Source: JBHIYN01 sp041984235 (lineage in GTDB: Bacteria > Pseudomonadota > Gammaproteobacteria > Ga0077536). Taken from it: DNA of 64,000 nt. Below are positions 34,080 to 41,871 of this stretch, piece by piece. The first letter of the stretch is position 1, and each line of letters starts with the position of its first letter. The notes under the pieces are model-generated. The model made no database searches. It was given only the letters and a program-made list of their open reading frames with translations, and was not told the origin of the DNA. The stretch lies in the NCBI GenBank assembly GCA_041984235.1, contig JBHIYN010000009.1:124001-188000 (forward strand), in the 5' to 3' direction. Made by a program: the position numbers and the translations under genes.

Positions 34080-36582
34080 TGCGCAGGGCCGTGGCCGGCT
34101 CGCAGCGCACCGCGCGCTCGGCCGGGTACACGGTGGCCAGCAGGGCGGCACCCAGGGCCAGCAGGCAGGGCTGGACCACGCTCGCGGCGGAAGGCGTAAA
34201 GGGCATGCTCCAGCCGAACGAACGCACGTTGATGACCTCGATCAGCAGCACCGCGATCGCCGCGCCCAGCGGCACGGCGCAGGCAATCGCCACGAGTGCG
34301 ACGATCGCGGTCTGCCCGTGCAGGACGCGCCGGATCAGGGCGCGGCCGCAGCCGGTGGCACGCATTACCGCGTACTCGCGCGTGCGTTCGAGGTTGAGTG
34401 CGAGCAGGGCGTTGAACACCCCGAGTGCCGCGATCAGGGCCGCGAACAGGGTCAGCACGTCGGTGATGGCGAAGGTGCGATCGAACACCGCGAGCGACTC
34501 GCGCCTGATGGCCGCGTTCGGCCACACCTCGAGCGTGCCGTGGCGGGCGGCAACGTCCTGCAGGATCCGCGACACCGCGTCGGCTGCGGCGCCGGGCGCG
34601 CTGTAGATGCCGATGCCGTGCGCGCGCTGGTCGTGCCAGGCGCGTGCGTAGCTGGTCCAGCTGAGTGCGATCACGCCGTGCTCGCTGCCGTAGTCGGTGT
34701 AGATCCCACGCACTTCCATGCGCCGCGCGCCGGACGGCGTCGGCAGCTCCAGCACGTCTCCCGGCGCAACGCGGTGGTGCCAGGCAAATGGCTCCGAGAC
34801 GATGACCGTGTCCTCGTCCCAGTGCGCCCACACCTGCTCAGCCGTGCCGGCGACGAAACGGAACCCGGTGCGCGCGGCCGGCGGCAGGTCGTACGCCGTG
34901 ACGCGGACTGCGCGCCCGTCCATGCGTACCGCGATCCGGCGCACCTTGCTCAGTGCGGCGATCTCCGGGCGTGCCGCTAGGCTTGCCATCAGCGCCGGGT
35001 CCAGGACCGGTGGTAAGCCGTCATCGAGATCCTGGGAGAGGTAGAAGTCCGCGCGCAGCAGCTGGTCGAGCCAGTCGCCGACTGCGCCGCGGAAGCTGTC
35101 GACCATCAGGCCGATGCCGATGCTGGTGGCGGTCGCGGCCATCAGCGCTGCTATGGCCATGCCGATCCGTCCCAGCGCGCGCGAGGCGCCGCGCACCGCA
35201 AGGCGCTCGGCCAGCGGCAGGCGGGCGGCGGCGCGGCGGTCGAGCAGGTTCAGCAGGATCTGCACGACGCGCGGAACCATCAGCGTGGCCGCGAGCAGGA
35301 AGGCGCCGAGCGCGCCGAAACCGGCATACAGCGAACGGCTGGAGAACAGCAACAGGGCGGCGCCGAGCACGCCGAAGGCAGCCCCGAGCAGGGCACAGCC
35401 GCGCAGCAGCCGGTTGGCGTCGAGCGCGCGGGCGGCACCGCGTTCGAGCGCGGCCGGCGCGCTGGATGCCGCATGGAGGGCGGGGACCAGCGCGCTGGCG
35501 AGTGCGGTCACCAGCGCCAGCGCGAAGCCGGCTGCGCACAGGGTCGGTGAGAAGCCGGCGCGTTGCAGGGTACCGTCGAAGTAGTGATCGCTGAGGGTCA
35601 GCGACATCGGTTCCATCAGCGCTGCCGCGAGGGCGAAGCCGAGCAGGTTGCCGAGGGCGCCGCCGGCGAGGCCGAGCACGGCCGCTTCCACCGCTACCTG
35701 CCAGCCGATCGCGGCGCGCGGGACACCGATTGCGCGCAGGCGTGCGAACAGGCGCTCGCGCTGCATGACCAGGAAGAACAGGGTGTTATAGATCATGAAC
35801 GCGCCGACCAGCAGGGCGAGCAGGCTCAGCGCGTCGAGATTGGTATAGAAAGCCCGTGTCAGCTCGCGCGCGCCATGCCGGTTACGCGCGCTCTCGCTGA
35901 CCGTGACCGCGGCGGGCAGGGCATCGGCCAGCGCGGCGAGCACGCGCGCCGCGTCGCCGCGGTCGCCCTGGTCGAGCTCGATGCGCGAGAGGCGTCCGGC
36001 CAGGCCGAGGATCTCCTGTGCCGTCGCGATGTCGACGATGAGCATGTCGCGCAGCACGGCGCCGGCACCCGCGTCATCGAGGACGGCAATCACGTGCAGC
36101 GCGCCGCGCTCCAGTGCGAGCGTCATGCCAGGCGCGAGGCCGAGGCGGGCAGCGGTGGTGCGACCCACGGCCGCCGCACCGGGCTCCAGCATCAGCCGCG
36201 AGACGTCGAACGTCGCTGCGCCCGGCGTGCGCGCCGGTGGATTGAGCGGGTCCATGCCCATGAGTGGCAGGCGGGCGCCGGCTGAATCGTCAGCCAGGCG
36301 CACGCGGCCGTTGACTACCGGTGCCGGCCGCCAGTGCGGCGCGATGCGGCGCACGGTCGCCAGCAGGTCCTCGTCGAGCAGGTCGCTGCCGGCGCTCACG
36401 AAGTGACTGGATTGGCCGAACAGGGTGTCCAGCGAGCGCTCGAAGGCGTCGCGTGCGCTCTGTTGCACGGCCTGGATGCCGACGACGATAGCGACGCCGA
36501 GCGCGATGCCACTGATCGCGAGCGCGCACTGCAGGCGATGTCGCGCCAGGTGCCGCAGGCCGGAACGCAGCAGCAGGCTCAT
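34072..36582 (-). CDS. FtsX/MacB-like ABC transporter permease, double-domain type
   Basis: A protein of 836 residues. It begins with a transmembrane helix (CALAISGIALGVAIVVGIQAV), followed by a periplasmic MacB_PCD-like domain, then three helices (around residues 245-345), and a second similar set beyond 480 ending in four helices (VLTLFAALIAALGVFNALLAL and later ones). This two-fold FtsX layout is typical of permeases that do not carry a substrate through a channel but transmit force to extract lipids or lipoproteins. It overlaps the ATPase gene by four bases upstream and the lipocalin-like gene by eight downstream, so the three form one operon. It is distinct from LolC/E by its duplicated layout. 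Confidence 0.85.
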   Translation of the reverse strand: MSLLLRSGLRHLARHRLQCALAISGIALGVAIVVGIQAVQQSARDAFERSLDTLFGQSSHFVSAGSDLLDEDLLATVRRIAPHWRPAPVVNGRVRLADDSAGARLPLMGMDPLNPPARTPGAATFDVSRLMLEPGAAAVGRTTAARLGLAPGMTLALERGALHVIAVLDDAGAGAVLRDMLIVDIATAQEILGLAGRLSRIELDQGDRGDAARVLAALADALPAAVTVSESARNRHGARELTRAFYTNLDALSLLALLVGAFMIYNTLFFLVMQRERLFARLRAIGVPRAAIGWQVAVEAAVLGLAGGALGNLLGFALAAALMEPMSLTLSDHYFDGTLQRAGFSPTLCAAGFALALVTALASALVPALHAASSAPAALERGAARALDANRLLRGCALLGAAFGVLGAALLLFSSRSLYAGFGALGAFLLAATLMVPRVVQILLNLLDRRAAARLPLAERLAVRGASRALGRIGMAIAALMAATATSIGIGLMVDSFRGAVGDWLDQLLRADFYLSQDLDDGLPPVLDPALMASLAARPEIAALSKVRRIAVRMDGRAVRVTAYDLPPAARTGFRFVAGTAEQVWAHWDEDTVIVSEPFAWHHRVAPGDVLELPTPSGARRMEVRGIYTDYGSEHGVIALSWTSYARAWHDQRAHGIGIYSAPGAAADAVSRILQDVAARHGTLEVWPNAAIRRESLAVFDRTFAITDVLTLFAALIAALGVFNALLALNLERTREYAVMRATGCGRALIRRVLHGQTAIVALVAIACAVPLGAAIAVLLIEVINVRSFGWSMPFTPSAASVVQPCLLALGAALLATVYPAERAVRCEPATALRNE

Positions 36583-37256
36583 GCGTCGCTGCGCTGCAGT
36601 CGCCCGTGGCTTAATTCGAGCACGCGGTCGGCGCGACCGACCATGTCCGGGCTGTGGGTCGCCATCAGGAGGGCTGCGCCGGCTTCACGCACACTGTGCT
36701 CGAACAGCGACAGCACGTCGCGCGCGGTGTCCTGGTCGAGGTTGCCGGTCGGCTCGTCGGCGATGATCAGCGCCGGCCGGTGCACCAGTGCCCGTGCGAT
36801 GGCGGTGCGCTGCTGCTCGCCTCCGGACAGCTCGTCGGGATAGCGCGCGGCGAGCGCGGCGAGGCCGAGAATACCGAGCAGGCGTGCGACGCGCGCAGCG
36901 TCGGCGGTGTGATTGAGCTCCAGCGGCAGCTCCACGTTCTCGCGCACGGTCAGGGTCGGCAGCAGGTTGTACGACTGGAAGACGAAGCCCAGCCGGCGTC
37001 GGCGGAACGCGGTGCGCGCCTCGTCGTCCCAGGCACTGCTGTCGGTGCCGTCGACGCGGATCACGCCGGCGCTGGGGGCGTCCATGTGTCCGGCGAGGTT
37101 GAGCAGAGTGCTCTTGCCCGAGCCGCTGCGCCCGATGACGGCGACGATCTCGCCGGCGCTGATGTCGAGATCGAGGCCGTCGAGGACCGCCACACCGCCG
37201 CTCGCGGCGTAGTGCTTGACGAGGCCGCGGGCGCTGAGCAGGGGGGCGTGGGGCAT
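36579..37256 (-). CDS. ABC transporter ATPase (LolD/MacB type)
   Basis: A protein of 225 residues. All ATPase motifs are intact: Walker A IGRSGSGKSTLLN (residues 41-53), the Q-loop FVFQSYNLLP, signature LSGGEQQRTAIARAL (about 142-156), Walker B LIIADEPTGNLD, and the switch histidine in MATHSPDMV. It is the energising subunit for the FtsX-like permease encoded directly downstream. The length is standard for the LolD subfamily. ATG 37256 is preceded by about 300 bases without a gene, so the operon promoter should lie there. Confidence 0.92.
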   Translation of the reverse strand: MPHAPLLSARGLVKHYAASGGVAVLDGLDLDISAGEIVAVIGRSGSGKSTLLNLAGHMDAPSAGVIRVDGTDSSAWDDEARTAFRRRRLGFVFQSYNLLPTLTVRENVELPLELNHTADAARVARLLGILGLAALAARYPDELSGGEQQRTAIARALVHRPALIIADEPTGNLDQDTARDVLSLFEHSVREAGAALLMATHSPDMVGRADRVLELSHGRLQRSDA

Positions 37257-37378
37257 GGCACAAGATTATCAGGTCGCCGGCGGCGGCGAGCATGCGGGCC
37301 GGCCGGCACGGGTGTTCACAATCTTCCACACGGAGCGTGAAGCGGTTCCGCGCCCGGCTACCGGCCATTGCCTATGCT

Positions 37379-37438
37379 CAGGCTTCCCCCTCCTCCTTGG
37401 ATGTTGTTCCGGCCCCGCTTCGTGCGGGGCTTTTTTTT
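37379..37438 (+). ncRNA. Candidate small RNA with an anti-Shine-Dalgarno C/U-rich stretch
   Basis: A -10-like TATGCT lies at 37373-37378. The predicted transcript begins with a C/U-rich run (CCCCCTCCTCC, about 37385-37395) that could pair with Shine-Dalgarno sequences, and ends in a perfect terminator hairpin with eight Ts. No -35 is evident. The case rests on the orphan terminator plus the C-rich segment; some C-rich-loop small RNAs of Xanthomonas and alphaproteobacteria have similar traits. It could instead be an attenuator for the GT2 gene. Confidence 0.3.
37412..37438 (+). terminator. Rho-independent terminator
   Basis: GCCCCGC, loop TTCGT, GCGGGGC, then eight Ts: a perfect 7-base-pair GC stem. 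It works for rightward transcription only. Confidence 0.85.
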
Positions 37439-37564
37439 CGCTTCGCGGCCGCGCGGTCCGCGCCCGGAAGTGCCAATTCCGTTACACTTTTTTGCAGTGG
37501 GCCGAGGTGACGCGCGTGGGCGCCTCAAGACTGTGCCAGGGTCGGCCGTAAACGGGGAGTAGCG

Positions 37565-38332
37565 ATGAAGCTCAGCGTCATAATTCCGGCCTACAACGAA
37601 CGGCACACGATCGCGGCCTGCCTGGTACGCGTGGTCGCGTCGATCCCTCACGTCGAAAAGGAAATCGTCATCGTCGACGACTGCTCGCGGGACGGCACCC
37701 GCGAGTGGCTGGCCGAGCACGTCGCCGACCTCGCCGGCCAGGACAGCGCGCTGGAGCTCGACGAGGCCGGCAACCCGCGCCAGGTCGCCGGCACCGCGAA
37801 TTATCGCTTTCGCGTCCTCAACCACGAGGTCAACCGCGGCAAGGGCGGTGCGCTGCAGACCGGTCTCGCCGCCGCCAGCGGCGACGTGGTGGTCATCCAG
37901 GACGCGGATCTCGAGTACGACCCGATGGACTGGGAGACCATGTACGACCTCATCGCCGGGCGCCGCGTGGCGGACGTGGTCTACGGATCGCGCTTCTACG
38001 GACGGCCGCACCGCGCGCTGTACTTCCACCATTTCATGGCCAACCGCCTCATCTCGTTCATCTTCAACGCCCTCTACAACCAGACCCTGACCGACATCGA
38101 GGTCTGCTACAAGATGTTCACGCGCGAGGTGCTGGATACCCTGCGCATCACCGCCAACGATTTCGGCTTCGAGGTGCAGTTCAGCGCCCAGGTCGCACTG
38201 GCCCGCCGCTGGCGCATCTACGAGGTGGGCATTTCCTACTTCGGGCGCACTTACGAGGAAGGCAAGAAGATCAACTGGAAGGACGGGGTCAAGGCGCTGT
38301 GGTACCTGTTCCGCTATCGTTTCGCGCCGTGA
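37565..38332 (+). CDS. Glycosyltransferase family 2 (dolichyl-phosphate-mannose-synthase-like)
   Basis: A protein of 255 residues from ATG 37565, with GGGGAG 5 bases upstream. The GT-A fold is clear: MKLSVIIPAYNERHTI at the N-terminus, IVDDCSRDGT near residue 40, NRGKGGALQTGL, and the metal-binding D-A-D in VVIQDADLEYDP (about residues 109-118). There is no C-terminal membrane helix. Such enzymes load a sugar onto undecaprenyl phosphate or transfer it to a lipid. The downstream membrane protein gene, 13 bases on, is of a kind often paired with GT2 enzymes, which supports a lipid-linked product. Confidence 0.87.
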   Translation: MKLSVIIPAYNERHTIAACLVRVVASIPHVEKEIVIVDDCSRDGTREWLAEHVADLAGQDSALELDEAGNPRQVAGTANYRFRVLNHEVNRGKGGALQTGLAAASGDVVVIQDADLEYDPMDWETMYDLIAGRRVADVVYGSRFYGRPHRALYFHHFMANRLISFIFNALYNQTLTDIEVCYKMFTREVLDTLRITANDFGFEVQFSAQVALARRWRIYEVGISYFGRTYEEGKKINWKDGVKALWYLFRYRFAP

Positions 38333-38345
38333 CCGGCGCCCGGTC

Positions 38346-39356
38346 GTGACCCGCACCACGACCCGTAACCTGGCGATGGCCGCAGCCGGCTGCGGCGTCG
38401 GCGCGCTGTTCCTGTGGCTCGCCCTGCGCGAGGTGCACGTCGACGAGCTGCTGGAGCAGGCGGCCGATCTCGACCGCAAGCTGCTGCTGCAGGCCGCGGG
38501 CTTGTACTGGATCGCGCTCGGCCTGCGCGTGCTGCGCTGGCAGGTGCTGCTGCGCGAGCTGGCCGCCGCGCCGCTGGCCGCGGTCGGTGAAACGCTGGTG
38601 GTCGGCTACGCGGTGAACAACGTGCTGCCGGCGCGGCTCGGCGAAGTCGCGCGCGCGGCCTACGCCAAGCGCCGGCTGGCGATCGGCCGCGCACGGGTGT
38701 TCGGATCGATCGTGGTCGAGCGCCTGCTGGATCTCGTCGCGGTGCTGGCCTGCCTGGTGAGCGGCCTGATGGCGTTCGGCATTGGCAGCGGCGCGGCGCG
38801 CCTGCCGACCTTCGAGCTGATTGCACTCAATGCCGGCGCGGTGGTCGGCCTCGCGCTGCTCGGCATCGCCATTCTGCGTTCCGGCGGGCTGGAGCGGGTG
38901 CGCATTCCCGAGCCGGTGTCGACTGTGGTGCAGGATTTCGTCGCCGGCACCGCGGTGCTCAACCGGCGCTCCGCGCTGCTCGGCACGCTGCTGACCGCGG
39001 CAGTGTGGCTGTTCGAGGTCGCCGCGCTGGAGCGTGCCTTTGCCGCGGTGGGCGTTGAGCTGGCACTGGCCCAGGCCATGCTGGTGATGGGCGCCGCCTC
39101 GCTCAGCACGCTGGTGCCGACCGCGCCCGGTTACCTGGGCACCTACCAGCTCGTGGCGGTGCTCGCGATGAACGCGTTCGGGCTCAGCGCCAGTGCCGGC
39201 ATCGTTGCCAGTACCGCGATCCAGGTGGCGCTGTTCGGCTCGGTCACGGTCGCGGGACTCGCCATCATCGTCGTGCGTGCCGCACGGCGGCTGGCCATCG
39301 AGGGCCGCATCCCGCTCGATTCGCGGCCCGCGGCGCGACACCGCCCGCCGGCCTAG
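38346..39356 (+). CDS. UPF0104/LPG-synthase-TM-like integral membrane protein
   Basis: A protein of 336 residues from GTG 38346. About eight hydrophobic helices are visible, beginning with NLAMAAAGCGVGALFLWLAL. The family's conserved motif YAVNNVLPARLGEVARAAY (about residues 85-103), with its R-x-G-E, is intact. A second block is LVPTAPGYLGTYQ near 257. Members include AglD of archaea and the membrane half of MprF; several act as lipid flippases. In combination with the GT2 gene just upstream, moving or using a glycosylated lipid carrier across the inner membrane is plausible, but the substrate is unknown. Confidence 0.8.
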   Translation: MTRTTTRNLAMAAAGCGVGALFLWLALREVHVDELLEQAADLDRKLLLQAAGLYWIALGLRVLRWQVLLRELAAAPLAAVGETLVVGYAVNNVLPARLGEVARAAYAKRRLAIGRARVFGSIVVERLLDLVAVLACLVSGLMAFGIGSGAARLPTFELIALNAGAVVGLALLGIAILRSGGLERVRIPEPVSTVVQDFVAGTAVLNRRSALLGTLLTAAVWLFEVAALERAFAAVGVELALAQAMLVMGAASLSTLVPTAPGYLGTYQLVAVLAMNAFGLSASAGIVASTAIQVALFGSVTVAGLAIIVVRAARRLAIEGRIPLDSRPAARHRPPA

Positions 39357-39400
39357 GCGTCCGGCCAGGTCGGCTCGTCGCCGGCGCCGCTCCCGCCCTT

Positions 39401-40123
39401 CTAGTCATCGAGCGAGAACGGCGTGAAGTCGGTGTCGACGTCGTAGTAATCCTCGGCTTCGGCGCGTTTGAGCGCGCCGACCGCGAGGTAGGTCACCGGC
39501 GTCATCACCACTTCGACCATGACCTTGAACACGAAGTTGAACAGCAACACGGTCAGCAGGCTGTCGCTGCTCCAGATGCCGTAGAACGCGATCGGATAGA
39601 AGACCAGGCTGTCGACACCCTGGCCGAGCACGGTCGAGCCGATGGTGCGGGTCCACAGGTGCCGGCCGCGCGTCCAGATCTTCATGCGCGCCATGATGTA
39701 GGCGTTGACGAAGTCACCGATCCAGAATGCCGCGATCGAGGCGACCACGATGCGCCAGGTCGAGCCGAACACGGTTTCGATCGCCGGCTGCAGGACCTGG
39801 TTGAACGGCTCCGCCGGGCTCGGCGGCAGGTGGATGATGACCTGCGACATCGCGGTTGCGAACAGCATCGCGCCGAAGCCCGCCCAGATCACCCGCCGCG
39901 CGCGTGCGTAGCCGTACACCTCGGTCAGGATGTCGCCGAAGATGTAGCTGATTGGAAAGAAGATGTTGCCGGCACCGAAGACCAGCGTGGCGCCGACCAG
40001 GGGCAGCGCCAGCGGCAGCTCGAGTTCGCAGACCTTGGCCGGGCCAATCAGGTTGGAGCACAGCAATACCGTGACGAAGCCCGCCATGAGCAGGCTGTAG
40101 TAACGGTAGTGGCGCCCGCTCAC
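39401..40123 (-). CDS. yhhQ: Queuosine-precursor transporter (VUT family, YhhQ)
   Basis: A protein of 240 residues. GTG 40123 is chosen because GGAG stands 5 bases before it and the longer frame runs into the neighbouring gene. Six hydrophobic helices are visible, with the family's marks: LLMAGFVTVLLCSNLI at the N-terminus, FPISYIFGDILTEVYGYARAR in the first half, FWIGDFVNAYIMARMK, and STVLGQGVDSLVFYPIAFYG. Known members import the preQ0/preQ1 precursors needed for queuosine in tRNA. It has an acidic C-terminal tail (EDYYDVDTDFTPF). The gene follows two small unknown genes in the same direction with a gap of 10 bases. Confidence 0.88.
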   Translation of the reverse strand: MSGRHYRYYSLLMAGFVTVLLCSNLIGPAKVCELELPLALPLVGATLVFGAGNIFFPISYIFGDILTEVYGYARARRVIWAGFGAMLFATAMSQVIIHLPPSPAEPFNQVLQPAIETVFGSTWRIVVASIAAFWIGDFVNAYIMARMKIWTRGRHLWTRTIGSTVLGQGVDSLVFYPIAFYGIWSSDSLLTVLLFNFVFKVMVEVVMTPVTYLAVGALKRAEAEDYYDVDTDFTPFSLDD

Positions 40124-40133
40124 CCGGCTCCGC

Positions 40134-40667
40134 TCAGTGCGGCCGCAGCGACCTGAGGCTGGCGCGGATGGCCGGGAAGGCGCGCGCCGCGGACAGCAGC
40201 TCGTCCGCGAAGTGCACCACGTACCAGTCGGCACCGATGCGGCCGCAGCTCAGGATCCCGGTCAGCGTGCGGCCGCCGCGATCGCCGCTCCAGCGAAACT
40301 GCGGGAACTCGGTACCGGCAATCTGCAGCGGGCGCGCCATCGCGACCACGAAGAAGCGCTCGTGCCGCTCGCGCAGCGGGGCCAGGAACAGGTTGATGCA
40401 CTGGACCTCGGTGAGCGCACCGACCTGCGCGCTGATCTCGCCCGCCGATAGGGTCGTGATGGTCAGCATCAGCGCGCCTGAAGCGGGCTCGGCGTGCCAG
40501 GCGTAGGTCGCGCCCAGCGCGGCATGCTCGGTGGCCGGACCCTCCAGGCCGGGCGGCGGGGTAAGTGTGAACGGCGGCGCGGCGCCGACTGACGACAGCC
40601 AGGCCAGCGCCACCAGCGTCACTGCGATCCGGGAACGCGCCGGAGCGGGGCGCGCGACAGCGCTCAA
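40134..40667 (-). CDS. Exported protein of unknown function
   Basis: A protein of 177 residues. The N-terminus has a basic stretch and then a hydrophobic core (IAVTLVALAWLSSVGAA) with a likely signal peptidase I site after A-A near residue 30. The mature part is a single small domain with alternating strands (SGALMLTITTLSAGEI; RTLTGILSCGRIGADWYVVHF) and ends in a helix. No catalytic motif was recognised. Its start overlaps the end of the next upstream gene by four bases (ATGA on the minus strand), and yhhQ begins 10 bases after its stop, so the three genes are probably one operon. Confidence 0.6.
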   Translation of the reverse strand: MSAVARPAPARSRIAVTLVALAWLSSVGAAPPFTLTPPPGLEGPATEHAALGATYAWHAEPASGALMLTITTLSAGEISAQVGALTEVQCINLFLAPLRERHERFFVVAMARPLQIAGTEFPQFRWSGDRGGRTLTGILSCGRIGADWYVVHFADELLSAARAFPAIRASLRSLRPH

Positions 40668-41617
40668 TGCGCGGCGCGCGCCTGCCAGCGCGCGAGGTAG
40701 TCGGACTCGACGCCGGTATGGCCGAGCTGGCGCAGCGCGACACGGCGCGCCAGGCGGGTCACGCGGGAGTTCGGGCGTGCGCAGGTTTCGGGCGCGACGC
40801 GCGCGCTGACGGCGTCGGCCACGCGGCGCTTTTCGGCCACGTAGTCGGGATCGCCGAAGCGCTCGAGGCGCGCCTGGAAGCGCGCATGCACGGCCGCCGC
40901 AAACGCGCGGCGCTGCCCGAAGCGGTCGGTCAGCGGATTCTCCGGGTGCAGCATGATCAGCGGCACGCTGCCGGCGGGAAAGGGCAGGCTGGCGGAATGC
41001 GTACGACCACTCTTGAGCAGACCGGGGAGCAGGTGGGTATGCGGCCCGTCCGGTGTGCGGTGCCGGTCGATCGGCTGGTAGACCTCGACGCGGGCGATGC
41101 GCGAGCGCACCACGCGCGGCGGGCCGGCGTCGATGACCGCTTCCATGACCGCGTGGCCATCGCTGATGACGGGCTCTCCGGCGTGTTTGCGCAGCAGGTC
41201 GACCAGCGTCGCGTCGGCGGTGCGGACGCAGAAATCGACGTGCGGCAGGCCGACGCCGAGATCGAACAGCAGGTCATCGCGCGCGTCCGGATCCAGCGCG
41301 TCCCGGTCAGGCCCGATCTCGGTCAGGGTCCGGCGTCCGGCCATGCGTGCGTCGTGCCGCGCCGCGAGCACACCGATACCGCACTGCCAGGCGTCCTCGC
41401 GTGCCGACAGGGCCTCGTAGGCGAGGACCCGTTCGTCGCCGCGCGGCGTCACCGCGACGGCACCACGCGGGCTGCGGGCGCACAGGCCGGCGTGGCTACC
41501 CTCGAGCGCGACCGTGTCGTCCTGGAACTCGGCGAGCGCGCCGAAGCCGCCGACGCTGACGCCGCAGGCCGGGTCATGCAGATGATCGCGCAGCAGGTCG
41601 ATCAGTTCGGTACTCAT
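40664..41617 (-). CDS. Conserved-looking cytoplasmic protein of unknown function
   Basis: A protein of 317 residues from ATG 41617. There is no signal peptide or membrane segment. Regions that look structured are GVSVGGFGALAEF near residue 19, LLFDLGVGLPHVDFCVRTAD near 115, and the histidine-rich HRTPDGPHTHLLPGLL near 190, where H-x-H and neighbouring acidic residues could bind a metal. The C-terminal third is helical and arginine-rich. I do not recognise the family. Translational coupling to the exported protein gene and closeness to yhhQ are the only contextual clues. Confidence 0.55.
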   Translation of the reverse strand: MSTELIDLLRDHLHDPACGVSVGGFGALAEFQDDTVALEGSHAGLCARSPRGAVAVTPRGDERVLAYEALSAREDAWQCGIGVLAARHDARMAGRRTLTEIGPDRDALDPDARDDLLFDLGVGLPHVDFCVRTADATLVDLLRKHAGEPVISDGHAVMEAVIDAGPPRVVRSRIARVEVYQPIDRHRTPDGPHTHLLPGLLKSGRTHSASLPFPAGSVPLIMLHPENPLTDRFGQRRAFAAAVHARFQARLERFGDPDYVAEKRRVADAVSARVAPETCARPNSRVTRLARRVALRQLGHTGVESDYLARWQARAAH

Positions 41618-41871
41618 GAGCGGGAGCGGACAAGCGGCTGGGATTGGCGCCCGGGCGGCGCAGGCGCGCCGTGGCGCACGGCGTCGCCACGCGCGGGCGT
41701 GCGCCGGATTGTCCTACAAATTCGTGCGCTGCACCACGCGACCACCGGCGCTGCTGCCATGCGCGCAGCCACCGCGTTGCCGGCCGCAATCGCCAGCGCG
41801 CACGTGCGTGCCGTCGCCGCCGCGGTCGACGCCCGCGCACGGCGATGGCCCGTGTACCCGGTCGCGCGTGA

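Larger units (their letters stand above)
37257..37564. other. Intergenic region of 308 bases with a terminator and a possible small RNA
   Basis: Lies between the leftward ATPase operon and the rightward GT2 gene. It contains a strong rightward Rho-independent terminator at 37412-37438 without any rightward gene before it, and a C/U-rich stretch just ahead of that. The GT2 gene has GGGGAG at 37554-37559, 5 bases before its ATG. A TACACT element near 37482 may be part of its promoter. Confidence 0.5.
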
